Below, in pieces: positions 1-6,248 of a stretch of DNA of 10,517 nucleotides (its first letter is position 1; each line of letters starts with the position of its first letter). The translations under genes and the position numbers were made by a program. The notes beneath the pieces are model-generated. The model worked only from the letters and a program-made list of their open reading frames with translations. It was not told where the DNA came from and ran no database searches. The stretch comes from CAYMCV01 sp964389005 (GTDB lineage: Bacteria > Bacillota > Clostridia > Lachnospirales > Lachnospiraceae). The DNA lies in NCBI GenBank assembly GCA_964389005.1, contig CAYMCV010000089.1:1-10517 (forward strand), read 5' to 3'.

Positions 1-347
1 CGTTGGTTACGGCACCGGATGTATTGATTGCAATGAATCTTCCTTCGTTGGATAAGTTTATGGATACGGTGGTACCGGGCGGAACGATTCTGGTTGACAG
101 TTCGATGATATCCAAGAAAGTCGACCGCACAGATGTAAATGTATACTACGTGGATGCTACGAAAATAGCGGATGAGCAGGGATTGAAGGGTTGCGCGATT
201 ATTATTTTGGTCGGCAAGATGTTCCAAGAACTTTCATTCTGCACCAAGGATGCATTGGATCGGGCGATTCAGAAAGTTATCCCTCCGAAGAAGGCGGCGA
301 TGCTTGAATTGAATCAAAAGGCACTTCAGATAGGTATGGATGCATAA
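1..347 (+). CDS. 2-oxoacid:ferredoxin oxidoreductase gamma subunit, C-terminal part (5'-truncated by window)
   Basis: Only the last 115 or so codons are present (reading frame begins at base 3). The residues VLIAMNLPSLDKF, followed by VVPGGTILVDSS, are the typical pattern of the gamma subunit of 2-oxoacid (pyruvate/2-oxoglutarate/2-oxoisovalerate or indolepyruvate) oxidoreductases. The C-terminal part, with KKAAMLELNQKALQIG, is the usual family ending. Family knowledge: these multisubunit enzymes oxidatively decarboxylate a 2-oxoacid to an acyl-CoA and pass electrons to ferredoxin in the cytoplasm; the gamma subunit forms part of the CoA-binding interface. The other subunits are presumably just upstream, outside the window. 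The substrate cannot be decided from this fragment. The acyl-CoA synthetase two genes downstream suggests a branched-chain or aromatic 2-oxoacid, which is an inference. The gene ends in TAA a few bases before a strong hairpin. Confidence 0.85.
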   Translation, partial: LVTAPDVLIAMNLPSLDKFMDTVVPGGTILVDSSMISKKVDRTDVNVYYVDATKIADEQGLKGCAIIILVGKMFQELSFCTKDALDRAIQKVIPPKKAAMLELNQKALQIGMDA

Positions 348-351
348 AGCG

Positions 352-394
352 GTGCCTGTCATCGTGAACTAGTTCGCGATGACAGGCACATTTT
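352..394 (+). terminator. Long hairpin between the oxidoreductase and the HTH-cupin gene (terminator or attenuator)
   Basis: A perfect 13-bp stem (GTGCCTGTCATCG at 352-364 pairs with 377-389) continues inward through a T-G pair and GAAC/GTTC around a two-base loop, about 18 pairs in all. Only ATTTT follows, a short U tract. The SD of the next gene begins 2 bases later and no separate promoter fits in between. It could therefore be a partial terminator that lowers expression of the downstream genes, or an mRNA-stabilising intercistronic hairpin. Confidence 0.7.
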
Positions 395-407
395 GAAAGG
401 AGACTGC

Positions 408-956
408 ATGGACGAGATCAGAGAAATTGCGATGCGCATACGAGAGTTAAGAGAGATTTGCGGATATACGCAACAGGAAATAGCAGCGAAATTGGGCGTC
501 AGTCAGGCAGCATATGAAGCTTATGAAGAAAACGGAAGGGATATTCCCATCAATGTGATATATCAACTTTCGAAACTCTATAAGGTGGATTTTTCGGAAA
601 TTTTAACCGGTATATCTTCCAAACTAAAGACCTATCAAGTGGTTCGTGCGGGAGAAGGACAGAAGGCAGATCGTTATCCCGGGTACGAATTCAGGGATTT
701 GGCGTATTATTTTTCCAATGAAATTATGCAACCGTTTTTGGTTACGCTCGATCCTTCGGACAAACCGGCCGATTTGGTGTCTCACAAAGGGGAGGAATTC
801 AATTTGGTATTGGAAGGTACCGTCGTCGTCACCTTTGGTGACAAAGAATTGGTTTTGAACAAAGGCGACAGTATCTATTTTAACCCCACGTATCCGCACG
901 GACAGAAGTGCGGCGGCAGCGAGCCGGCGACTTTTTTAACCATGATTGCCGAGTAA
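408..956 (+). CDS. XRE-family HTH regulator with C-terminal cupin domain
   Basis: A protein of 182 aa. Residues about 9-65 form a lambda-repressor-like helix-turn-helix (RIRELREICGYTQQEIAAKL, then VSQAAYEAYEENGRDIP). Residues about 105-180 form a cupin_2 barrel containing SHKGEEFNLVLEG and GDSIYFNPTYPHG, with H126, E130 and H164 as candidate metal or ligand contacts. I chose ATG 408 because AAAGGAG lies at 396-402; a TTG at 393 is in frame but sits inside the hairpin U tract and ribosome site. HTH-cupin proteins are one-component regulators that sense a small molecule in the cupin. The position between a 2-oxoacid oxidoreductase and an acyl-CoA synthetase suggests control of this local pathway, possibly by an organic acid; that is an inference. 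The next gene starts 43 bp downstream with no promoter seen, so the two are probably co-transcribed. Confidence 0.9.
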   Translation: MDEIREIAMRIRELREICGYTQQEIAAKLGVSQAAYEAYEENGRDIPINVIYQLSKLYKVDFSEILTGISSKLKTYQVVRAGEGQKADRYPGYEFRDLAYYFSNEIMQPFLVTLDPSDKPADLVSHKGEEFNLVLEGTVVVTFGDKELVLNKGDSIYFNPTYPHGQKCGGSEPATFLTMIAE

Positions 957-999
957 TCATGGGACTGCGGTCGGTTGATGACAGGAAAGAGGAACAGTT

Positions 1000-2670
1000 A
1001 TGATGTTAAAAAAATATTTACCGAGAACAGAGTTTACATCTTATGAAGATTTTAAACAAAATTACAGAGTAGAAGCACCGGATAATTTCAATTTCGGTTT
1101 TGATATTGTCGATGCATGGGCAGAGGCAGAGCCGAATAAACCGGCACTTTGTTGGTGCAATGACCATGATGAGGAGAAACTGTTTACCTTTGGCGATATT
1201 AAGCGCTTATCGAACCAAGCGGCCAATTATTTTACGTCGCTCGGTCTCAAAAAGGGTTCGGTTGCGATGCTAATTTTAAGAAGACGCTGGGAGTACTGGA
1301 TTTGTGCGACGGCTTTGATTAAGATGGGAGTTATTGTCATTCCGGGGACGTTGCAATTGACCAAGAAAGATATTGCGTATCGCGCCAACGCAGCAAATGT
1401 CGAGATGTTTATCTGCGTCAATGATGCCTACGTATTGGAGCAGATGGAGCTTGCACTTCCGGAAGCACCCTGCATTCGTCACGTCGGTGTTGTGGACGGG
1501 CATCATGAGGGATGGTTTGATTTGAATGAGGAGATTGCGAAATTCTCCGATGTTTATGAACGACCGATTGGTGAGAATGCGACAAAAAGTACCGATATTA
1601 TGCAGATTTACTTTACTTCCGGAACTACCGGCATGCCCAAGATGGTATGCCATAACTACTTGCATCCTTTGGGACATATCGTTACAGCAAAGTATTGGCA
1701 GCGCGTACAGGAGAACAAACTACACATGAGTGTTTCCGATTCCGGTTGGGCGAAATTTGGCTGGGGGAAAATATACGGTCAATGGATATGCGGTGCAACC
1801 GTTTTTTGCTACGACATGGATAAGTTTATTCCGAAAAACTTATTGCACATGATTGAGAAATACAAATTGACAACGTTTTGTGCGCCTCCCACGATGTATC
1901 GTTTCATGTTGCAGGAGAATGTGGAATCCTATGATTTGTCTTCCGTTTGCCACTGGAGTACGGCGGGAGAACCCCTGAATCCGGAAGTTTTTAATCGTTG
2001 GGAAGAATTGACAGGCAAAAAAATCGCGTCAGGCTTCGGGCAGACCGAGGGCACGGTTTTGATCGCCAATTTCGAGTGGTTTGAGGCGAAGCCGGGTACA
2101 TTGGGCAAGCCGTCGCCGATTTATGACATTAAATTGATTAACGCCGAAGGGAAAGAGTGCGAGAACGGTGAAGAGGGCGAGATTGTGCTTGCCGGTGTAG
2201 ATAAAAATCCTCCCATCGGATTGTTTGTCGGATATTACCATAATCCGGAGATGACGGAAGAAGCACTCGGAAGCGGTAACTACAATCTAAAAGATGTCGC
2301 ATGGCGCGATAACTACGGATATCATTGGTTTGTCGGACGACACGACGATGTCATCAAGTGTTCCGGATACCGTATCGGACCGTTTGAAGTCGAAAGCGCA
2401 TTAATTGAGCACCCGGCGGTTGTTGAGTGTGCCATTACTGCGGCACCGGATCCGATTCGCGGAAATGTTGTAAAAGCGACAGTTGTACTTGCAAAGGGAT
2501 ATGAACCTTCGGATGCGCTGATTAAAGAGTTACAGGAGCATGTAAAGCATGCAACGGCACCGTATAAATATCCGAGAATTGTGGAATTTGTGGATGAATT
2601 ACCCAAGACTTTGGGCGGGAAAATCAAGCGTGCGGAAATCAGAAATGCCGATGCAGATCGTAATCACTAA
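1000..2670 (+). CDS. AMP-binding acyl-CoA synthetase (medium-chain/acetyl-CoA synthetase-like)
   Basis: A full-length ANL-superfamily enzyme of 556 aa. Visible landmarks: the phosphate-binding P-loop YFTSGTTGMPK (about residues 204-214), the adenylate-binding GFGQTEGT (345-352), the hinge motif WFVGRHDDVIKCSGYRIGP (from 443, with D449), and the C-terminal catalytic lysine in LPKTLGGKIKR (K541). Family chemistry: carboxylate plus ATP gives acyl-AMP, then CoA gives acyl-CoA, AMP and PPi, in the cytoplasm. The sequence style and length fit the ACSM/medium-chain group better than acetyl-CoA synthetase proper, but the acid substrate cannot be read from sequence alone. ATG 1000 is preceded by GAAAGAGG at about 985-992; ATG 1003 is an alternative one codon later. 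The gene follows the HTH-cupin gene closely and probably shares its transcript. All catalytic motifs are intact. Confidence 0.9.
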   Translation: MMLKKYLPRTEFTSYEDFKQNYRVEAPDNFNFGFDIVDAWAEAEPNKPALCWCNDHDEEKLFTFGDIKRLSNQAANYFTSLGLKKGSVAMLILRRRWEYWICATALIKMGVIVIPGTLQLTKKDIAYRANAANVEMFICVNDAYVLEQMELALPEAPCIRHVGVVDGHHEGWFDLNEEIAKFSDVYERPIGENATKSTDIMQIYFTSGTTGMPKMVCHNYLHPLGHIVTAKYWQRVQENKLHMSVSDSGWAKFGWGKIYGQWICGATVFCYDMDKFIPKNLLHMIEKYKLTTFCAPPTMYRFMLQENVESYDLSSVCHWSTAGEPLNPEVFNRWEELTGKKIASGFGQTEGTVLIANFEWFEAKPGTLGKPSPIYDIKLINAEGKECENGEEGEIVLAGVDKNPPIGLFVGYYHNPEMTEEALGSGNYNLKDVAWRDNYGYHWFVGRHDDVIKCSGYRIGPFEVESALIEHPAVVECAITAAPDPIRGNVVKATVVLAKGYEPSDALIKELQEHVKHATAPYKYPRIVEFVDELPKTLGGKIKRAEIRNADADRNH

Positions 2671-2697
2671 AATTTCACTGGATTTTTTAGAAATAAC

Positions 2698-2706
2698 TGT
2701 TACAAT
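2698..2706 (+). promoter_or_regulatory. Possible extended -10 promoter upstream of the FKBP gene
   Basis: TGT followed by TACAAT (2701-2706) is an extended -10 element. No good -35 is seen at the correct spacing. A transcript from here would carry the hairpin at 2721-2747 in its leader. The competing candidate at 2749-2776 lies after the hairpin. Confidence 0.35.
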
Positions 2707-2720
2707 AAAGAATGTCGGGA

Positions 2721-2750
2721 TTGCTTCGTTTGCATAAGACGAAGCAATTT
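2721..2750 (+). terminator. Hairpin after the acyl-CoA synthetase gene
   Basis: A perfect 9-bp stem, TTGCTTCGT (2721-2729) with ACGAAGCAA (2739-2747), has a 9-base loop and is followed by TTT. It is the only terminator-like structure between the synthetase and the FKBP gene, so it probably ends the oxidoreductase/synthetase transcript. The short U tract makes it a weak or leaky terminator. Confidence 0.5.
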
Positions 2751-2776
2751 GAATATGTAAAATGAGAACACATAAT
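2749..2776 (+). promoter_or_regulatory. Candidate promoter for the FKBP gene
   Basis: TTGAAT (2749-2754) and CATAAT (2771-2776) are 16 bp apart, just after the hairpin. The predicted start would leave a leader of about 20 nt carrying the GGAGG ribosome site at 2789-2793. It is not consensus, so confidence is moderate at best. Confidence 0.4.
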
Positions 2777-2802
2777 ATTTTAGTTGGCGGAGGAAGTTAA
2801 AA

Positions 2803-3987
2803 ATGGCGAGCGAGAAGCGCGAGTTACAACGTAAAAACAGAGAAAAGGCAATGAAGAAGGCCAAGGCCAAAAAGACAGTCGGTACGGTGGTCGGTATTAT
2901 CGTTGCTGTGGCGGTTGTTGGTGGCATCGGATACCTGGTTTGGGATTCCACGATTAATACCACGAAGAACATTGAAGATTACAGCGCAGCACTGACATCG
3001 GAAGGAATGATTGAAGGGGTTGACGTTACCACTGACGTAACACTTTGTGATTATAAGAACATTACAATGAATTATGAAGAACTGTTGCCGTCGGATGCGG
3101 AAGTGGAAGCGGATATCGCTTCGCGCGTTGCCGCTCATATGGAACTATCGACAGAAGCGGGTGTTGTAGTTAACGAAGGCGACAAGATTAATCTTGATTA
3201 TACCGGCAAGGTTGACGGTGTTCCTTTTGAAAATGGAAGCACCAATGGAGCGGGCACGGATATTATCCTCGGTTCCGCAGGTTATATTGATGGTTTTGAA
3301 GATCAGGTTATCGGTACCAAAGTCGGAGATTCTTACACCATCGACGTAACATTCCCGGACAACTACTCCACACCGGAGTTACAAGGAAAAGCGGCGACAT
3401 TTGATATTACCGTGAACGGAGTTTATCTCACACCTGAGTTTGATGATACTTATGTACAGACCTATTTGTCGGATTATGCATCAACCGCAGACGGATACAG
3501 AGAGTATTTTATCAACAGTACGGTTGAGAAGAATTTGCAAAGAGCCGTAATCGCATATGTAATGGACAATTCCACAATCAATCGTTATCCGGCGACATAT
3601 TTGAAAACGTTGCGCGGACAGACGAAGTATTCCGATACCATTGCAATGAATAATACGAATGCGCAGTATCAGCAGTATTTTGGCGAGAATATGTACAACA
3701 GTGTTTATGAGTTTAAAAATATGAAAAAAGCGGAGTATGAAGCTTCGTTGGTTACAAGAGCCGAGAACATGGCAAAAACCGCAATGATTTATCAGGCGAT
3801 TTACCAAGATGCGGGACTTTCCTATACGCAGGAGCAGATTGATGAGGTGCTTGCGGATAACTGGGGAATGGAAGCGACGTATTACAATCAAGCAAAAGAG
3901 ACTTACGGAGATGGGTTTATTCGGCAGGGGGCAATGAGTAAGGCGGTTGTTGCGTATCTGCTTGAAACCGTAAATGTGGAGAAGTAG
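2803..3987 (+). CDS. Membrane-anchored FKBP-type peptidyl-prolyl cis-trans isomerase (trigger-factor-like, extracytoplasmic)
   Basis: A protein of 394 aa. The N-terminus is highly basic (residues 1-24, rich in K and R), followed by a single membrane helix at about 25-47 (TVGTVVGIIVAVAVVGGIGY). This predicts an inside-to-outside topology with the rest outside the cell. An FKBP domain covers about 122-208: VNEGDKINLDYTGKVDGVPF, then ILGSAGYIDGFEDQVIGTKVG, then TFPDNY. The remaining 180 residues are helical and resemble the C-terminal arm of trigger factor (YLETVNVEK at the end). The ribosome-binding N-terminal domain of true trigger factor is absent and replaced by the anchor. Family knowledge: FKBPs isomerise X-Pro bonds; this one probably helps fold secreted proteins at the cell surface (inference). 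GGAGG at 2789-2793 supports the ATG. The stop lies only about 16 bp before the repeat array at 4004, so no ordinary terminator separates them. Confidence 0.88.
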   Translation: MASEKRELQRKNREKAMKKAKAKKTVGTVVGIIVAVAVVGGIGYLVWDSTINTTKNIEDYSAALTSEGMIEGVDVTTDVTLCDYKNITMNYEELLPSDAEVEADIASRVAAHMELSTEAGVVVNEGDKINLDYTGKVDGVPFENGSTNGAGTDIILGSAGYIDGFEDQVIGTKVGDSYTIDVTFPDNYSTPELQGKAATFDITVNGVYLTPEFDDTYVQTYLSDYASTADGYREYFINSTVEKNLQRAVIAYVMDNSTINRYPATYLKTLRGQTKYSDTIAMNNTNAQYQQYFGENMYNSVYEFKNMKKAEYEASLVTRAENMAKTAMIYQAIYQDAGLSYTQEQIDEVLADNWGMEATYYNQAKETYGDGFIRQGAMSKAVVAYLLETVNVEK

Positions 3988-4003
3988 TTAGTATTATATG
4001 TTA

Positions 4004-4276
4004 TTGATGGCGCCACCGTACTATTTGATTTCAATCATGTTCCAATGTGCAAAGAATTCCTATGNNNNNNNNNNNNNNNNNNNNNNNNNNNNNNNNNNNN
4101 NNNNNNNNNNNNNNNNNNNNNNNNNNNNNNNNNNNNNNNNNNNNNNNNNNNNNNNNNNNNNNNNAGCCTCTGCGAGTCTCATATCCATAGCACATTAAAG
4201 TCACAGTGATTGAAACAAACGTCCGGCGGCGCTTTTTACGATACGGCTAAACCGCCAAGGGGTGAAAAGAGGGGTG
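4004..4276 (+). repeat. Tandem structured repeat, copy 1 (interrupted by assembly gap)
   Basis: This copy begins at TTGATGGCGCCACCG, 16 bp after the FKBP stop codon, and runs into copy 2. The sequence on either side of the N run (CCTATG before, AGCCTC after) is contiguous in copy 2. If the gap is really zero length this copy is 172-173 bp. It differs from copy 2 in only a few bases: five T instead of four in GCGCTTTTT, CAAGGGG instead of CCGGGGG, one extra A in GAAAAGAGG, and C for A near 4220. Confidence 0.9.
4065..4164. other. Assembly gap of exactly 100 N inside the repeat array
   Basis: One hundred N bases is the conventional placeholder for a scaffold gap of unknown length. It falls inside a near-identical tandem repeat, the expected place for a short-read assembly break. 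The true array may contain more units, or the gap may be zero length. Confidence 0.95.
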
Positions 4277-4446
4277 TTGTGGCGACACCGTACTATTTGA
4301 TTTCAATCATGTTCCAATGTGCAAAGAATTCCTATGAGCCTCTGCGAGTCTCATATCCATAGCACATTAAAGTCACAGTGATTGAAACAAAAGTCCGGCG
4401 GCGCTTTTACGATACGGCTAAACCGCCCGGGGGTGAAAGAGGGGTG
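4277..4446 (+). repeat. Tandem structured repeat, copy 2 (complete reference unit)
   Basis: The only intact, gap-free copy; the distance from its ACCG to that of copy 3 is 171 bp. It contains nested inverted repeats in the right order for one long branched hairpin: TTTGATTTCAATCA (4296-4309) with TGATTGAAACAAA (4379-4391, one base bulged), AATGTGC (4316-4322) with GCACATT (4362-4368), and TATGAG (4333-4338) with CTCATA (4350-4355). In copies 1 and 3 the outer edge GCGCCACCG can also pair with CGGCGGCGC around 4396-4404 with one mismatch. A second short dyad, GGCGG...CCGCC, follows. The unit is also 57 codons long and open apart from one TAG at 4360-4362. A GTG (4279) here, ATG in copies 1 and 3, lies just after GAAAAGAGGGG, a ribosome-site-like stretch. 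It is neither a CRISPR nor a recognised IS. Confidence 0.9.
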
Positions 4447-4500
4447 TTGATGGCGCCACCGTACTATTGATTTTAATCTCGTTTGCATGTGCAAAGAATT
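4447..4500 (+). repeat. Tandem structured repeat, copy 3 (truncated and diverged)
   Basis: The copy starts with TTGATGGCGCCACCGTACTA and carries on to GTGCAAAGAATT, then similarity stops. It lacks one T in TATTGATT and has several changes (TTTTAATCTCG against TTTCAATCATG). The right half of the hairpin is missing, so the fold cannot form. It marks the right-hand end of the array. Confidence 0.8.
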
Positions 4501-4516
4501 TCGGATTACACAAAAG

Positions 4517-4548
4517 CAGCCATGCCCCTGTTGGGTATGGCTGTTTCT
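4517..4548. terminator. Bidirectional intrinsic terminator between the repeat array and the lipoprotein gene
   Basis: An 11-pair stem, CAGCCAT plus GCCC (4517-4527) with GGG, T and ATGGCTG (4533-4543), has one G-T wobble and a five-base loop. TTTC follows on the plus strand. On the minus strand CTTTTG follows, so it ends the lipoprotein transcript (stop at 4582) and may also end plus-strand transcription through the repeats. Confidence 0.8.
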
Positions 4549-4581
4549 GCATTTCGGTAATATGAAAAAGTCTGTGGTTGG

Positions 4582-5934
4582 TTAGTTTACGCCCATGGCT
4601 TCTCTAAAGTCATCGTAGCCGGGGTCATGTTGCATATCGATGGAATCAATTTTACCGTCGCGTACAATGAATTCGTAATGGTAGGTCAAGCACTCTTCAT
4701 CGACGACACTGTAACGGATGTAAGAAGATTGGTCTTCTTTTTTCGAATCATAACTCTTAAGTGCGGTAGCAAGATCTGCTTCCTTCATTCCGATGCAGAT
4801 TCCGTTGGATACTTTCATAGATACCTTGCAGTCATAGTTATCGGCACCCAAATCACAGATGAAAGCGTTCTCGGGAGTGGTTGCATTCGGTGAGTAGTTG
4901 TATGCGTATGAATAGAAGAACTGGTTATCTCTGGAAAGCTGTACTCTGCCGCTTCCATGACCGGGAATAGCTTCTTCGGTTTCATCGGTGTCGATTTTCC
5001 ATCCGTTTGCAACAAATGCAGATACCGGTGCGGGTAACACATAGAGGTCGCCTGCAAATTCAACTGTATAGTCAAGCAAATCATCGGATACAGCTGTGGG
5101 TGTCTGGTACTTGGTAACAATGTCGGGAACGGAGGTATCAACTTCACCTTCTTCAAAATCTTCAGGCATTTCAAAATTGGTGATCTGAATGTCAGATAAA
5201 AGTCCGGTTTCTACATCAACCTGAAGTTCAACGCGATTGTAAGAATCGTCACCATATGTTAATGAGGTGTAGTATTCGCCCTCATATATATCGGTCGGAG
5301 TTCCGTATGCAGCCTCAATATCCTCACGAGTGGAAACATTGAACTGGACGCCGCCCGGTAACAGAATTTCAGCAGAGGTATCTTCTATACCATAAGTGTC
5401 AAAAGAAATACGTCCAATGTAACAATCGGAAAGTTTCGCTTCGTTGATACCAAAGTTGATGACGCTTGCATAGGCCTCAACGCCTTCACGGAATGAAAAA
5501 CTCTGTGAAAGGGTGTAAGCACTTGCACGTAACATTTCGTCAGCATCTTCTTCAAATGTCCATCCGCATGCTTCGAAATCCGTAAATTTCATCGGCAACT
5601 GGAAAACATTTCCGTCTACAGAAAACTGGAAACTGTAAATATCATCAGACAAAGTGTCGATTCCGGTTGACTTTGCAGCAGGTTTCTCGGACTTTTCTTC
5701 GGTGGATTCTTCCTCGGTAGATTCTTCTTCGGTAGATTCTTCTTCCGTGGATTCTTCTTCAGTAGATTCTTCTTCTGTGGACTCTTCTTCGGTAGATTCC
5801 TCTTCTGTGGATTCTTCTTCTGTTGATGCTTCCTGGGAAGCAAGTGAGGCCAACAGTTTCTTTGCAGCACCGCAGCCTGTCATGGAACATACAAGCACAA
5901 GTGCAAGTAACAATAGAGCAATGCGTTTCTTCAT
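4582..5934 (-). CDS. Surface lipoprotein with STEEE repeats and a duplicated domain, unknown function
   Basis: A protein of 450 aa. Residues 1-21 are a lipoprotein signal (MKKR, hydrophobic core, MTGC lipobox), with lipid attachment expected at C21 after cleavage by signal peptidase II. Residues 37-81 are nine tandem pentapeptides, eight STEEE and a final STEEK, forming an acidic, flexible stalk. The rest is an internal duplication: about 97-253 (DDIYSFQFSVDGNVFQLP ... FEACGWTF) and about 284-434 (DDLLDYTVEFAGDLYVLP ... FVANGWKI). Both halves share the VLP, GW and late DIEAAYG/DLATALK features. I do not recognise the domain as a named enzyme; it is likely a cell-surface binding or accessory protein. 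AAAGGAG stands about 9-10 bases before the ATG. It is a single-gene unit with its own promoter, an operator-like palindrome and a terminator. A plus-strand frame rich in SVDSS across the repeats is only its mirror. Confidence 0.88.
   Translation of the reverse strand: MKKRIALLLLALVLVCSMTGCGAAKKLLASLASQEASTEEESTEEESTEEESTEEESTEEESTEEESTEEESTEEESTEEKSEKPAAKSTGIDTLSDDIYSFQFSVDGNVFQLPMKFTDFEACGWTFEEDADEMLRASAYTLSQSFSFREGVEAYASVINFGINEAKLSDCYIGRISFDTYGIEDTSAEILLPGGVQFNVSTREDIEAAYGTPTDIYEGEYYTSLTYGDDSYNRVELQVDVETGLLSDIQITNFEMPEDFEEGEVDTSVPDIVTKYQTPTAVSDDLLDYTVEFAGDLYVLPAPVSAFVANGWKIDTDETEEAIPGHGSGRVQLSRDNQFFYSYAYNYSPNATTPENAFICDLGADNYDCKVSMKVSNGICIGMKEADLATALKSYDSKKEDQSSYIRYSVVDEECLTYHYEFIVRDGKIDSIDMQHDPGYDDFREAMGVN
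5696..5830 (-). repeat. 15-bp tandem repeat encoding STEE(E/K)
   Basis: Nine in-frame copies of a 15-bp unit (minus strand, approximately TCTACCGAAGAAGAA with third-position variation). The synonymous variation (GTAGA, GTGGA, GTTGA on the plus strand) suggests an older array, not a very recent expansion. Copy changes would keep the frame and alter stalk length. Confidence 0.9.
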
Positions 5935-5971
5935 TAATTTGTTCTCCTTTTCTCAAAAAATGTAAGACTTT

Positions 5972-5996
5972 TGTTATTATCAAAATGATAATAACA
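5972..5996. promoter_or_regulatory. Perfect 25-bp palindrome (probable operator) at the lipoprotein promoter
   Basis: Arms TGTTATTATCA (5972-5982) and TGATAATAACA (5986-5996) are exact reverse complements around AAA. The palindrome covers the minus-strand -10 (5988-5993) and reaches to about +1, a classic place for repressor binding. The ATTATCA/TGATAAT words recall Fur/PerR-type AT-rich sites, but the half-sites point outward and the regulator cannot be named. Confidence 0.75.
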
Positions 5997-6016
5997 CAGG
6001 GATACTATTTTGTAAA
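5988..6016 (-). promoter_or_regulatory. Promoter of the lipoprotein gene
   Basis: On the minus strand TTTACA (6016-6011) and TATTAT (5993-5988) are separated by exactly 17 bp, giving a start near 5981 and a leader of about 47 nt before the ATG. The -10 is inside the 25-bp palindrome. Confidence 0.75.
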
Positions 6017-6219
6017 GAAAAATTTTCAATAATTTGGATAAAAATTTTTAGATGATGGAATAATGATAAAAAAGTACCAATCAAGCGGGGTGACGGGTAT
6101 GAAAAAAATATGGGCGTTGTTTTTGATTTTTATTGCTGTGGTCATTATAGGCAGTTGTAATTCCGAAGAACACAATCAGGATGATATGGTAAATGCGGAC
6201 GGAAACTTTGCTTGTCCAC

Positions 6220-6248
6220 TTGCCGAAACGGATAAAGTGTATTATACT
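6220..6248 (+). promoter_or_regulatory. Promoter of the DUF1858 gene
   Basis: TTGCCG (6220-6225) and TATACT (6243-6248) are 17 bp apart; the predicted start is near 6255, giving a leader of about 19 nt that carries AAAGGAGG (6257-6264). It lies inside the lipoprotein-like ORF. Confidence 0.65.

Noticed and set aside
3998..4198. Open frame running through the N gap
   Set aside because: It is open only because N codons are not stops; the left part is the repeat unit and the right part is in another frame of it.
4004..4500. CRISPR array
   Set aside because: The unit is about 171 bp with no short repeat/spacer alternation and no cas genes nearby.
5654..5965. Plus-strand serine-rich ORF (SVDSS repeats)
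   Set aside because: It is the antisense mirror of the STEEE repeats; the minus frame has a signal peptide, ribosome site, promoter and terminator.
6063..6098. Earlier ATG for the lipoprotein-like ORF
   Set aside because: It puts a polar 12-residue stretch before a good signal peptide and has no better ribosome site.
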